From: Sphingomonas cannabina
Lineage (GTDB): Bacteria > Pseudomonadota > Alphaproteobacteria > Sphingomonadales > Sphingomonadaceae
DNA: 64,000 nt
Assembly (NCBI RefSeq): GCF_021391395.1
Contig: NZ_CP090059.1
Span: 3,519,001 to 3,583,000, forward strand
Direction: 5' to 3'
Part shown: positions 1 to 8,347 of the stretch, one piece after another
How the letters are laid out: each line of letters opens with the position of its first letter
Numbering within the stretch: the stretch's first letter is position 1
Notes under the pieces: model-generated
Told to the model about the DNA's origin: nothing
Database searches by the model: none
The model's input: the letters and a program-made list of their open reading frames with translations, nothing else
Position numbers and translations under genes: made by a program

Positions 1-831
1 GGCTATACGCCGCCCGAGCCGTTCAAGGGTCTCGCTGCCGACGGCCGCACGCCGATCTACGGGATGATCTACCGCCCGGCGCGCTTCGATCCGAACCGCC
101 GCTATCCGATCATCGACAATGTCTACACCGGGCCGACCACCACCAACGTGCCCGCCACCTGGGGGCAGGCGCTGACGGTCAGCGGCAACAGCGTGGCGCA
201 GATCGGCGCGGTGGTCGTCATGATCGACGGTACAGGCACGTCGCGGCGCGGCCAGGCCTTTCGCCTGCCGGCGTACCGGAACCTCGGCGAGGTCGGGCTC
301 GACGACCATATCGCGCTCATCCGCCAGATGGCGGCGCGCTATCCCTATATGGATGCGAGCCGCGTCGGCGTGTACGGCGGATCGGCGGGCGGCTACGACA
401 CCGCGCGCTTCCTGCTCAGGCGCCCGGCCTTCTTCAAGGTCGGCGTCTCCTCCTCGGGCAACCATGACCTGCGCCTCGACAAGAGCTGGTGGCCGGAAGT
501 CTCGATGGGCTTCGCCGACGAGGCGACGTGGGAGCGCAATTCCAACATGTCCGTCGCCGGCAACCTGATGGGCAAGCTGCTGCTGATCCACGGCGACATC
601 GACGACAACGTGCCGGTCACGGAGAGCTTCCGCCTCGCCAAGGCGCTGATGGACGCCGGCCGCGACGTTGACATGGTGGTGCTGCCCAACACCACCCACC
701 GCGTCTACCAGCCCTTCTTCTGGAAGAAGCTGCGCGACTATTTCACGCTGAACCTGCTCGGCGAGGCGCCGCCGCCGCTCGGCCCGCCACAGCAGACCGC
801 CTCCGCCGGCGCCGCGCCGGCCGCGAAATGA
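1..831 (+). CDS. S9-family serine peptidase (DPP-IV/prolyl oligopeptidase type), C-terminal part
   Basis: The reading frame is open from base 1, so the start and probably a beta-propeller domain lie outside the window; 276 codons remain. They form an alpha/beta-hydrolase domain with a nucleophile elbow GVYGGSAGGYDT (Ser at codon 128 of the visible part), an acid residue in HGDIDDNVP and a histidine in NTTHRVYQ, the order expected for the S9 triad. S9 enzymes of this kind usually release dipeptides or cut after proline, in the periplasm when exported. The C-terminal tail is Ala/Pro-rich. It is followed by a large secreted protein and a peptide symporter, which suggests a role in peptide use. 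Family is clear; substrate is inferred. Confidence 0.88.
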   Translation, partial: GYTPPEPFKGLAADGRTPIYGMIYRPARFDPNRRYPIIDNVYTGPTTTNVPATWGQALTVSGNSVAQIGAVVVMIDGTGTSRRGQAFRLPAYRNLGEVGLDDHIALIRQMAARYPYMDASRVGVYGGSAGGYDTARFLLRRPAFFKVGVSSSGNHDLRLDKSWWPEVSMGFADEATWERNSNMSVAGNLMGKLLLIHGDIDDNVPVTESFRLAKALMDAGRDVDMVVLPNTTHRVYQPFFWKKLRDYFTLNLLGEAPPPLGPPQQTASAGAAPAAK

Positions 832-848
832 CTTCCGCGAGGATCAGG

Positions 849-3593
849 ATGAAGCCCTTCTTGCACGCCCTCCCGCTCGTCGCGCTACTCGCCGCTGTGC
901 CGGCGACGACGCCGTTGTTCGCCCAGGCCGAGAAGGCGCCGGCAAAGAAGGTCTTCCCGCCGATCGCGAAGACCGCGTTCCGCACGCAGTCCTTCGACCT
1001 GGCGCTGCGCACCGACACCCAGACGCTGGCGCAGCTTTCGCCGCGCGGGGAGGCCGCATTCGATTTCGTGCCGGCCAGCCGCGAAGCCGAGCGCGCCGGC
1101 GACGGTTATGTTCACATCGGCGACATCCATATCCGCCTGAAGAGCGGGGGCGGCGCGTGGCAGGACTATTCCTCCGCCCATGCGCGCAAGGCCATCGCCA
1201 GGCTGGCCGCGCGCGGTGAGGTACTCGCCGCCGCCGACATCACCGCGTCGATGGGGGCCGGCATCCCGCTGCGCGTCGAGCGCCGTTGGGTGAACGACAA
1301 GGGTGCGCTGGCCGTACGCTTCACGCTCACCAACGCCAGCAACGCGCCGGTGGAGATCGGCGGGCTCGGCCTGCCGATGGTGTTCGACAACATCATCCTC
1401 GACCGCGACCTCGACCAGGCGCACGCGCAGGCGAGCTTCGTCGATCCCTATATCGGCCGCGACGCCGGCTATCTGCAGATCACCCGCCTCAACGGCCATG
1501 GCCCGGCGCTGCTGGTGCTGCCCGAGAAGGGCACGCCGCTCGAAGCCTATCGCCCGATCCTGGAGGCCAAAGCCGCGCCGCCGGGCGACATCTTCACCGA
1601 CCGCAGCCCGCGCGGCCAGGTGTCGGAGGGCTTCTACGACTGGACGATCGCCAGCAAGGGCTTCGCCGAGAAGGAATGGGCCAAGGCCGGCCAGCAGTGG
1701 AACGAGCCGACCAGCTTCACCCTGGCGCCGGGCGAGCGCCGCACCATCGGCCTGCGCTTCGTGAGGTCACCCAGCATCCGCGCGATCGAGGACACGCTGG
1801 TCGCCAACAAGCGCCCGGTCGCGATCGGCATCCCCGGCTATGTCGTGCCGACCGACCAGCAGGCCAGCCTGTTCCTGAAGGCACCGAGCGCGGTCGCGAC
1901 GATCGAGTCCTTCCCCGCCGGCGCCCTGACTGCGACACCTGCGGAGAGCGGATCGGATTGGGCCCGCTACACCGTCCGCGCCAGCGGCTGGGGCCAGGCG
2001 CGGCTGACCGTCACCTATGCCGACGGCGAGAAGCAGACCGTCAGCTACTATATCACCAAGCCGCTGGAACAGGTGATGGCCGACATCGGCCGCTTCACCA
2101 CGACGAGACAATGGTTCGAGGGCAAGGGCGATCCCTTCCACCGCTCACCCGCGATCCTCACCTACGATCGTGAGGCCGACAAGATCCTGACGCAGGATTC
2201 GCGCGCCTGGGTCGCCGGCATGAGCGACGAGGGCGGCGCCGGCAGCTGGGTCGCCGCCGCGATCAAGCAGCTCGACAATCCCGAGCCCCAAGAGGTCGCC
2301 AAGCTCGAGCGGCTGGTCAACGAAACCGTGCTCGGCCACCTCCAGGTCGCCGAAGGGCCCCATGCCGGCGCGGTCAGGAAAAGCCTGTTCTACTACGATC
2401 CCAAGGAATTCCCGGACTATTACGATCCCAACATCAACTGGAAGAGCTGGACCGCCTGGCCGAGGAAGGAAGCCGAGGACCTCGGCCGTTCCTACAACTA
2501 TCCCCATGTCGCGATCGGCCATTGGGTGCTCTATCGCCTGGCGCGCGACAATCAGGGCCTGGTGAAGCGGCACGACTGGCGCTTCTACCTCGACTGGGCG
2601 TACCGCACGTCGGTCGCGATGATGCGCGACGCGCCCTATTACGCCCAGTTCGGCCAGATGGAGGGCGACGTCTTCCTCGACATCCTCAAGGACCTGAAGC
2701 GCGAAGGGATGACCGTCGAGGCGGCGGAGATGGAGCGGCTGATGAAGGGCCGCGCCGACCATTGGCGCACGCTCAAATACCCGTTCGGCAGCGAGATGGC
2801 GTGGGATTCGACCGGCCAGCCCGAGGTCTACGCCTGGATGCGCTATTTCGGCTACCAGCCGCAGGCGGACGTCACGCGCGAGGTGATCCTCGGCTACGAC
2901 CCCACGATCCCGAGCTGGGGCTACAACGGCAACGCGCGGCGCTACTGGGATTTCCTCTACGGCGGCAAGGTCTCGCGCATCGAGCGGCAGATCCACCATT
3001 ACGGCTCCGCGCTCAACGCGGTGCCGCTGTTCGACGCCTATCGCCAGAACCCGGCCGACCTCCACCTGCTGCGCGTCGCTTATGGCGGCATGATGGGCGG
3101 CATCACCAACATCGACCAACAGGGTTTCGGCTCGGCCGCCTTCCACGCCTGGCCCGACATGATGCGCTGGGACGCGATCACCGGTGACTATGGCATGGGC
3201 TTCTATGGCCATGCCATCGCATCAGCGACCTATGTGGTGAAGGACCCGGCCTTCGGCTGGCTCGGCTTCGGCGGCGACCTGACGAGCGAGGGCGCGATCG
3301 TCCGCATCGTGCCGAAGGACGGCGCGCGCCGGCGGCTGTTCATCGCCCCCGCCGGGCTGTGGATCACGCTGCAGGCCGGGCGCATCGCCGATGCCACTTA
3401 CGACAGCGCTTCGGGCAAGGTGACGCTGACCCTCGACCCCGCGACGGCGATCGCGCCGGCCGCGCGGCTGCTGTTCGAGACCACCACGGCGAGCGGGCGT
3501 CCCTATGCGCTCGACGGCGGCACCGCCGATCGCGGCGGCTATGCGATCCCGCTCGGCGCCGCGGCGACCACCGTTACCCTGGCGCCGCGCTGA
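849..3593 (+). CDS. Large secreted protein, resembles DUF5695 family
   Basis: About 914 residues beginning with a signal peptide (MKPFLHALPLVALLAAV, cleavage near LFAQA). The ATG at 849 has GAGG six bases upstream; an in-frame ATG at 828 overlapping the previous stop (ATGA) is the alternative and would add seven residues. The N-terminal third looks beta-rich, and the middle and C-terminal parts are rich in Trp and Tyr as in alpha/alpha-barrel carbohydrate-active proteins (for example YNYPHVAIGHW and WDSTGQPEVYAWMRYFGYQ). From memory this pattern matches proteins labelled DUF5695, which have no assigned activity. It lies between an S9 peptidase and a POT transporter with almost no spacing, so co-transcription is likely. 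No catalytic residues can be named. Confidence 0.8.
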   Translation: MKPFLHALPLVALLAAVPATTPLFAQAEKAPAKKVFPPIAKTAFRTQSFDLALRTDTQTLAQLSPRGEAAFDFVPASREAERAGDGYVHIGDIHIRLKSGGGAWQDYSSAHARKAIARLAARGEVLAAADITASMGAGIPLRVERRWVNDKGALAVRFTLTNASNAPVEIGGLGLPMVFDNIILDRDLDQAHAQASFVDPYIGRDAGYLQITRLNGHGPALLVLPEKGTPLEAYRPILEAKAAPPGDIFTDRSPRGQVSEGFYDWTIASKGFAEKEWAKAGQQWNEPTSFTLAPGERRTIGLRFVRSPSIRAIEDTLVANKRPVAIGIPGYVVPTDQQASLFLKAPSAVATIESFPAGALTATPAESGSDWARYTVRASGWGQARLTVTYADGEKQTVSYYITKPLEQVMADIGRFTTTRQWFEGKGDPFHRSPAILTYDREADKILTQDSRAWVAGMSDEGGAGSWVAAAIKQLDNPEPQEVAKLERLVNETVLGHLQVAEGPHAGAVRKSLFYYDPKEFPDYYDPNINWKSWTAWPRKEAEDLGRSYNYPHVAIGHWVLYRLARDNQGLVKRHDWRFYLDWAYRTSVAMMRDAPYYAQFGQMEGDVFLDILKDLKREGMTVEAAEMERLMKGRADHWRTLKYPFGSEMAWDSTGQPEVYAWMRYFGYQPQADVTREVILGYDPTIPSWGYNGNARRYWDFLYGGKVSRIERQIHHYGSALNAVPLFDAYRQNPADLHLLRVAYGGMMGGITNIDQQGFGSAAFHAWPDMMRWDAITGDYGMGFYGHAIASATYVVKDPAFGWLGFGGDLTSEGAIVRIVPKDGARRRLFIAPAGLWITLQAGRIADATYDSASGKVTLTLDPATAIAPAARLLFETTTASGRPYALDGGTADRGGYAIPLGAAATTVTLAPR

Positions 3594-3595
3594 GC

Positions 3596-5110
3596 GTGGC
3601 GGACGCGCCGGACACATTGTGGGGCCATCCCAAGGGCCTCTACGTCCTGTTCTTCACGGAGATGTGGGAGCGCTTTTCCTTCTACGGGATGCGGGCGCTG
3701 CTCATCTTCTACCTGACCAAGCATTTCCTGTTTTCCGGCGAGCAGTCGGGCCTGTTCTACGGCGCCTATATCGCGCTCGTCTTTCTCTCTCCCATGATCG
3801 GCGGCTATCTCGCCGACCGCTGGCTGGGGCAGCGCAAGGCGGTGATGTTCGGCGGCATCGTGATCGCCGCCGGCCATATCGTGCTGGGGGCCGAGGACCT
3901 CCTGAATGGCTCGCCGTCGGCGCTGCCCGCCTTCTGGCTGGGTCTCGCCCTCATCGTCGTCGGCACCGGGTTCCTGAAGGCCAACATCTCGGCGCTGGTG
4001 GGGCAGCTCTATGCCCAGCACGACCCGCGTCGGGATTCGGCCTACACCTTGTTCTACATGGGCATCAACATCGGCGGCGCCGTCGGCCCCATCGTCTGCG
4101 GCCTGCTCGGCGAGATACTCGGCTGGAGCTACGGCTTCGGCGCTGCCGCGATCGGCATGATCCTCGGCCTGGTCGTCTTCGCCCGCGGCAAGCGTTACCT
4201 GCTCGGCCGCGGCGAGCCGCCCGATCCGGTGCATCTCGCCCGGCCGATCCTCGGCGTCAGCCGGGAGTGGCTGATCTATGCGAGCGCGCTGCCGCTGACG
4301 CTGCTGAGCTGGGCGCTGCTGGTGTCGCCACGGGCGACGGGCGTGCTGCTGGCGGCCGGCGGCGGCCTGATCGGGCTCGCCCTCGTCTATATCGCGGTCG
4401 CGCGGCTGGAGGGCGAGGAGCGGCGCAAGCTGCTCTATGCATTGCTGCTGCTCGTCATCCAGCCGGTCTTCTGGGGCCTCTACGAACAGAGCGGATCGTC
4501 GCTCAGCCTCTTCATCGACAATCATGTGGACCGGGTCATCCTCGGCTTCGCGGTGCCGGCGTCGGTGTTCCAATCGCTGCCGCCGCTGGGCGTCTGCCTG
4601 CTCGCCGTCCCCTTCGCCGCGCTGTGGCTGCGCCTGGCCAGGCTCGACAGGACGCCGGCGCCGCTCAGCAATTTCGGCTTCGCGATCATCATGGTCGGTG
4701 CCGGCTTCGTGGTGATGGCGGCCGCGCAGCTGCTCGTCCCCGGCGATCAGAAGGTGCCGCTGCTGTTCATCCTGCTGCTCTTCCTCTGCCACGCCACCGG
4801 CGAGATGTGCCTGTCGCCGGTCGGGCTGTCCGCCATGTCGAGCTTCGCGCCGCGGCACATGCTGAGCTTCCTGATGGGCGCCTGGTTCCTGGCGACGGCG
4901 GCGGGCAATTTCAGCGCCGGGGTGATCGCGTCGGTGATCGAGGCGATGGGCGGACGGCACGGCGGCGCCGACCGGGCGGTCGTGCTCGACGCCTATCTCA
5001 GGATCGGGCTGGTCGCCGTGGCGATCGGCGGCACCGTGCTTGTCGCCAGCATTCTCGTCGGGCGGGTCCTCAAGGGAACGGCCGATCGATCGCCGCTTGC
5101 GGCTGGGTGA
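3596..5110 (+). CDS. POT/PTR2-family proton-coupled peptide symporter
   Basis: Proposed GTG start two bases after the preceding stop gives 504 residues; the frame is open further upstream but that part overlaps the previous gene. The N-terminal motif EMWERFSFYGMRA is the ExxERFxYYG signature of POT transporters, used in proton coupling, and YMGINIGGAVGP is the second family motif. Around 12-14 hydrophobic segments are visible. POT proteins take di- and tripeptides across the inner membrane with protons. Position after an exported peptidase fits uptake of its products. Its last 41 bases overlap the 3' end of the convergent M24 peptidase gene. Confidence 0.92.
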   Translation: MADAPDTLWGHPKGLYVLFFTEMWERFSFYGMRALLIFYLTKHFLFSGEQSGLFYGAYIALVFLSPMIGGYLADRWLGQRKAVMFGGIVIAAGHIVLGAEDLLNGSPSALPAFWLGLALIVVGTGFLKANISALVGQLYAQHDPRRDSAYTLFYMGINIGGAVGPIVCGLLGEILGWSYGFGAAAIGMILGLVVFARGKRYLLGRGEPPDPVHLARPILGVSREWLIYASALPLTLLSWALLVSPRATGVLLAAGGGLIGLALVYIAVARLEGEERRKLLYALLLLVIQPVFWGLYEQSGSSLSLFIDNHVDRVILGFAVPASVFQSLPPLGVCLLAVPFAALWLRLARLDRTPAPLSNFGFAIIMVGAGFVVMAAAQLLVPGDQKVPLLFILLLFLCHATGEMCLSPVGLSAMSSFAPRHMLSFLMGAWFLATAAGNFSAGVIASVIEAMGGRHGGADRAVVLDAYLRIGLVAVAIGGTVLVASILVGRVLKGTADRSPLAAG

Positions 5111-6257
5111 ACCAGCGCGCACCGGTGTCGGTGACGTGGAAATGATCCTCCAGCCGGATGCCGAACCGCCCCGGCACCACGATCATCGGCTCGTTGGAGA
5201 AGCACATGCCCGGCTGCAGCACCGTCCGGTCGCCGCGCACCAGATAGGCGGGCTCGTGGATCGACAGGCCGATGCCGTGGCCGGTGCGGTGCGGCAAGCC
5301 GGGCAGCCGATAGTCCGGTCCCAGCCCCGCCCGCACCAGCACCGCGCGCGCCGCGGCGTCCACGCTCTCGCACGGCTCGCCCGGCCGCACCGCGTCGAAC
5401 GCCGCCTGCTGCGCCTCCTTCTCGATCGCCCAGATGTCGCGCGCCTCCTGCGACACGGCGCCGAAGGCATAGGTGCGGGTGATGTCGGAATGATAGCCCT
5501 CGATCGTGCAGCCGGTGTCGACCAGCACCAGTTGCCCCTCCTCCAGCGCGCGGTCGCCGGGCAGGCCGTGGGGATAGGCGGTCGCCTCGCCGAACTGGAC
5601 GATGCAGAAACTCGATCCGCCGGCACCCAGCCGCCGGTGCGCCTCGTCGATGAAGCGCGTCACCTCGCTTGCGCGGATGCCCGGCCGCAGGATGCGCGCG
5701 GCGGCCGCCTGGACCGCCAGCGTCATCGACTTGGCCTGCTGCATCAGCGCGAGCTCCGCCGCGGACTTCACCATGCGGCAGCCGCTGATGACCGACGTCG
5801 CGTCGAGCAACCGTGCGGGTGTGGCGCCCCGCAGCCGCTCGGCGAAATGGAACGGCAGCTCCGGGTCGAGGGCGAGCGTCCCGACACCTGCCTCCGCCAA
5901 TGCATCCGCGACCAGGCGGATCGGATTCTCATCCTCCTGCCAGGACCGGATGTCGGCGGCGATGGCGAGGTCGGCTTCGAGCGTCCCGATCTCGAAATGC
6001 GGACAGATGATGATCGGCCGCCGCCCCGGCAGCAGCAGCATCGCGACCAGCCGTTCGCTCTGCCCCCAGGGCACGCCCGTGAAGTAGCGCAGCGAGGCGC
6101 CGGCGTTCACCAGCAGCGCGTCGGCGCCGGCATCGGCGGTCAGCGCCGCCGCACGCGCGATCCGCGCGTCCCGCTCCGCTGCCGCGATGGGCGCGGCACG
6201 GTCAGCCCAGGGGCGCAGGCGCTCCAGTTCGGTCTCCGCGGTCGATCCACCAATGAT
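5070..6257 (-). CDS. M24-family metallopeptidase (Xaa-Pro aminopeptidase/dipeptidase type)
   Basis: About 395 residues. The C-terminal pita-bread fold is plain: metal-ligand aspartates in LVDTGCTIEGYHSDITRTY, histidine in HRTGHGIGLSIHE, glutamates in MCFSNEPMIV and GIRLEDHFHVT. The N-terminal creatinase-like domain contains YFTGVPWGQSERL. No signal peptide, so it should act in the cytoplasm on imported proline-containing peptides. It begins just downstream of the FAD-dehydrogenase stop. The start is unusual: no in-frame ATG, GTG or TTG lies near the GGAG ribosome site; only ATC (6255-6257) or ATT (6252-6254) fits the spacing, so the 5' end is uncertain by a few codons. Confidence 0.87.
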   Translation of the reverse strand: MIGGSTAETELERLRPWADRAAPIAAAERDARIARAAALTADAGADALLVNAGASLRYFTGVPWGQSERLVAMLLLPGRRPIIICPHFEIGTLEADLAIAADIRSWQEDENPIRLVADALAEAGVGTLALDPELPFHFAERLRGATPARLLDATSVISGCRMVKSAAELALMQQAKSMTLAVQAAAARILRPGIRASEVTRFIDEAHRRLGAGGSSFCIVQFGEATAYPHGLPGDRALEEGQLVLVDTGCTIEGYHSDITRTYAFGAVSQEARDIWAIEKEAQQAAFDAVRPGEPCESVDAAARAVLVRAGLGPDYRLPGLPHRTGHGIGLSIHEPAYLVRGDRTVLQPGMCFSNEPMIVVPGRFGIRLEDHFHVTDTGARWFTQPQAAIDRPFP

Positions 6258-6268
6258 TGTCCGTCTCC

Positions 6269-7504
6269 TCAGGCAAAGCGCTTTATGTCGAACGCGCCGA
6301 TCGGCAACGCCGGCTGCTCCCCCGCCACCAGCGCCGTCATCAGCCGCGCGGTGACCGGCGCCAGCGTCAGTCCCAGATGTTGATGGCCGAAGGCATAGTA
6401 GAGATTGGGCGCGAGCGCCGACCGGCCGATCGCCGGCAGATAGTCGGGCAGCGTGGGCCGGCATCCCATCCAGCGCCGGAACGGCCCCGCGATCGGCAGG
6501 CCGAGCTCGGCGACGTGGCGTTCCAGCCGGTCCCATTTGCGCGGGTCGGCCGGCGCGTCGATGCGGCTCAGCTCGACGAAGCCGGCCGCCTGCACGCAAT
6601 CCCGGTATCGCGTGACGATCATCGACCGCTCCTCGAACACCACCGGCGGCATCGCTTCCGGCCATGGCCCGGCGTCGGCCCGGACATGATAGCCGCGCTC
6701 GGCGATCATCGGCACCTTGTGGCCGATCGCCTCCATCAGGCCGCGCGAGCGGACCCCGGCGCAGACGACGATCCGGTCGACGTCCAGGCAGGACAGCTCG
6801 GCCCGATCGCCCGCCCGCACGATCGAAGTTCTTTCGCGCGCGATCTTCCCCCCTCGTGCGGCGAAGGCGGCTTCGAGCGCCGCGCGAAGCTGATCCAGGT
6901 CGGCAATCTGGCCGCTGCCCGAAAAGCGGATCGCGCCCGCGATCGGCCTCGCGCACAGGCCCGAGAGCCTCGCGATCTCCGCCTCGCTCGCCGGCCGAAC
7001 CGTCGCCGTGCCGATATCGGTCGCGCGCCAGGCCGCCGCGCCCGCCCGGGCCGTTGCACCGTCATGCCACAGCACATAATGCCCGTCCCGCTTCAGCAAT
7101 CCGGGCGCACCGATATCCGCCGCCATCGCCTCCCAGTCGGACATCGCCGGTTCCAGCAGCGAGCGCAGGGCGTCGCATCCGCTGCGAAACCGCGACGGCG
7201 TCGCAGCAGCGAGCAGGCGCAGACCGAACGGCAGCCAGGCGGCGGCCGACCTCGCCGGAAAGCTCAACGGACCGCCGCGCAGGAACAGCTTGCCCGGCAG
7301 CGCCCGGATCATCGCAGGCGACGCCAGCGGCGCCACCTGCTCCACCGCGATATGGCCGGCGTTGCCCCATGACGCGGCGCTCGCTCGGCTATCGTCGTCG
7401 ACGATCACCACCGAATGCCCCGCATCGAGCAGCCGGATGCCCGTGCACAGGCCGATCACGCCGCCGCCGATTATTCCCGTATGCCCCACGAAACCCCGTT
7501 GCAT
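6269..7504 (-). CDS. DadA-like FAD-dependent amino-acid dehydrogenase
   Basis: From the ATG at 7504 the protein has 411 residues and opens directly with a dinucleotide-binding motif, GIIGGGVIGLCTG, followed by the acidic end of the second strand (VVIVDDD). The DAO-type C-terminal half holds FSGSGQIADLDQLR and WMGCRPTLPDYLPAIGRS, the latter close to DadA/D-hydroxyproline dehydrogenase proteins, with a final FGHQHLGLTLAP. Such enzymes oxidise D-amino acids or related imino acids and pass electrons to the quinone pool. The next gene on the strand is the M24 peptidase, so both likely share a promoter in the 7505-7666 gap. Substrate is not determined by the sequence; a proline derivative is a guess from context. 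Confidence 0.85.
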   Translation of the reverse strand: MQRGFVGHTGIIGGGVIGLCTGIRLLDAGHSVVIVDDDSRASAASWGNAGHIAVEQVAPLASPAMIRALPGKLFLRGGPLSFPARSAAAWLPFGLRLLAAATPSRFRSGCDALRSLLEPAMSDWEAMAADIGAPGLLKRDGHYVLWHDGATARAGAAAWRATDIGTATVRPASEAEIARLSGLCARPIAGAIRFSGSGQIADLDQLRAALEAAFAARGGKIARERTSIVRAGDRAELSCLDVDRIVVCAGVRSRGLMEAIGHKVPMIAERGYHVRADAGPWPEAMPPVVFEERSMIVTRYRDCVQAAGFVELSRIDAPADPRKWDRLERHVAELGLPIAGPFRRWMGCRPTLPDYLPAIGRSALAPNLYYAFGHQHLGLTLAPVTARLMTALVAGEQPALPIGAFDIKRFA

Positions 7505-7666
7505 CGATCTTCTGATATCGTATACGTTATATGCGTTCACTGCCCCAGCACAAGGCATTCACCTCTTCGTGAGCAAGCTTGCTGTCCGAAATCCCATTAT
7601 CTACCGTATATCGTATGTAAGCGATCGTCATGATCGCGCTGCCTCATCCGGTACGGAGATGAACAG
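7505..7666. promoter_or_regulatory. Divergent promoter region with two operator-like sites
   Basis: This 162-base gap separates the FAD-dehydrogenase operon (minus) from the GntR gene (plus) and is clearly AT-richer than its surroundings. It holds ATATCGTATACGTTATAT at 7515-7532, centred on the palindrome CGTATACG, and a second related site ATATCGTATGTAAG at 7609-7622. FCD-subfamily GntR proteins commonly bind short GTATAC-like palindromes, so both are proposed as autoregulatory operators for the adjacent regulator. A third similar site lies at 16173-16190. Confidence 0.55.
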
Positions 7667-8323
7667 GTGACCATCGTTGTCCGCACGCTCGCCGAACGTG
7701 TTTTCGAGGTGATCCGGGAACGGATCGTCGCCGGGAAGCTGCCCGTCAAGGAACCCGTGCGGCAGGACGCGCTCGCGGCGGAGCTGGGCGTCAGCAAGAT
7801 CCCGCTGCGCGAGGCGCTCGCCCGGCTGGAGCACGAAGGACTGCTCACCAGCCAGGCCAACCGCGGCTGGTTCGTGCGCGCCATGTCGTCCGACGAGGCG
7901 GAGGAGATCTACCAGCTGCGCCTCGCGATCGAGCCGACGGCGGCCGCCTTCGCCTGCAGCCAGGCGACCGACGACGACCGGCAGGCCGCGGTCAAGGCGT
8001 TCGAGGCGCTCGACGCCGCCGCCCATGACAATCTGAACGACGTCGCCATGCGCAACCGCGAGTTCCACGTCTCGCTGGTGCGGCCGGGCGGGCGCATATT
8101 GACGACGCAGCTGGTCGAGCGGCTGGAGGTGCTCGCCGAGCGCTATGTGCTGGCGCATCTCGAGCCGGCCGGGCGCGGCGACCGTGCCCATCTGGAGCAT
8201 CGCGGCCTGCTCGACGCCTGGGTGGCGGGCGACGCGAAGCTGCTCCACAAGCTGCTGACGCAACACATCGCCAACACGCTCGAAGACCTGCGCGCGCATT
8301 TCGCCGCCAGCCACACGCAATAG
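7667..8323 (+). CDS. GntR-family transcriptional regulator, FCD subfamily
   Basis: Proposed GTG start with GGAG 10 bases upstream; 218 residues. Residues 1-70 form the winged helix of GntR proteins, including QDALAAELGVSKIPLREALARLEHEGLL. The rest is an all-helical FCD effector domain with YQLRLAIEPTAAAFA, the metal/ligand position NREFHVSLV, and a late histidine HRGLLDAWVAGD. FCD regulators respond to organic acids and amino acids. Divergent placement next to a dehydrogenase and upstream of an amino-acid permease suggests it senses the amino acid handled by them. The operator-like sites on either side support local control. Confidence 0.93.
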   Translation: MTIVVRTLAERVFEVIRERIVAGKLPVKEPVRQDALAAELGVSKIPLREALARLEHEGLLTSQANRGWFVRAMSSDEAEEIYQLRLAIEPTAAAFACSQATDDDRQAAVKAFEALDAAAHDNLNDVAMRNREFHVSLVRPGGRILTTQLVERLEVLAERYVLAHLEPAGRGDRAHLEHRGLLDAWVAGDAKLLHKLLTQHIANTLEDLRAHFAASHTQ

Positions 8324-8347
8324 CCATAAGACAGATCAGGGGGCCAG

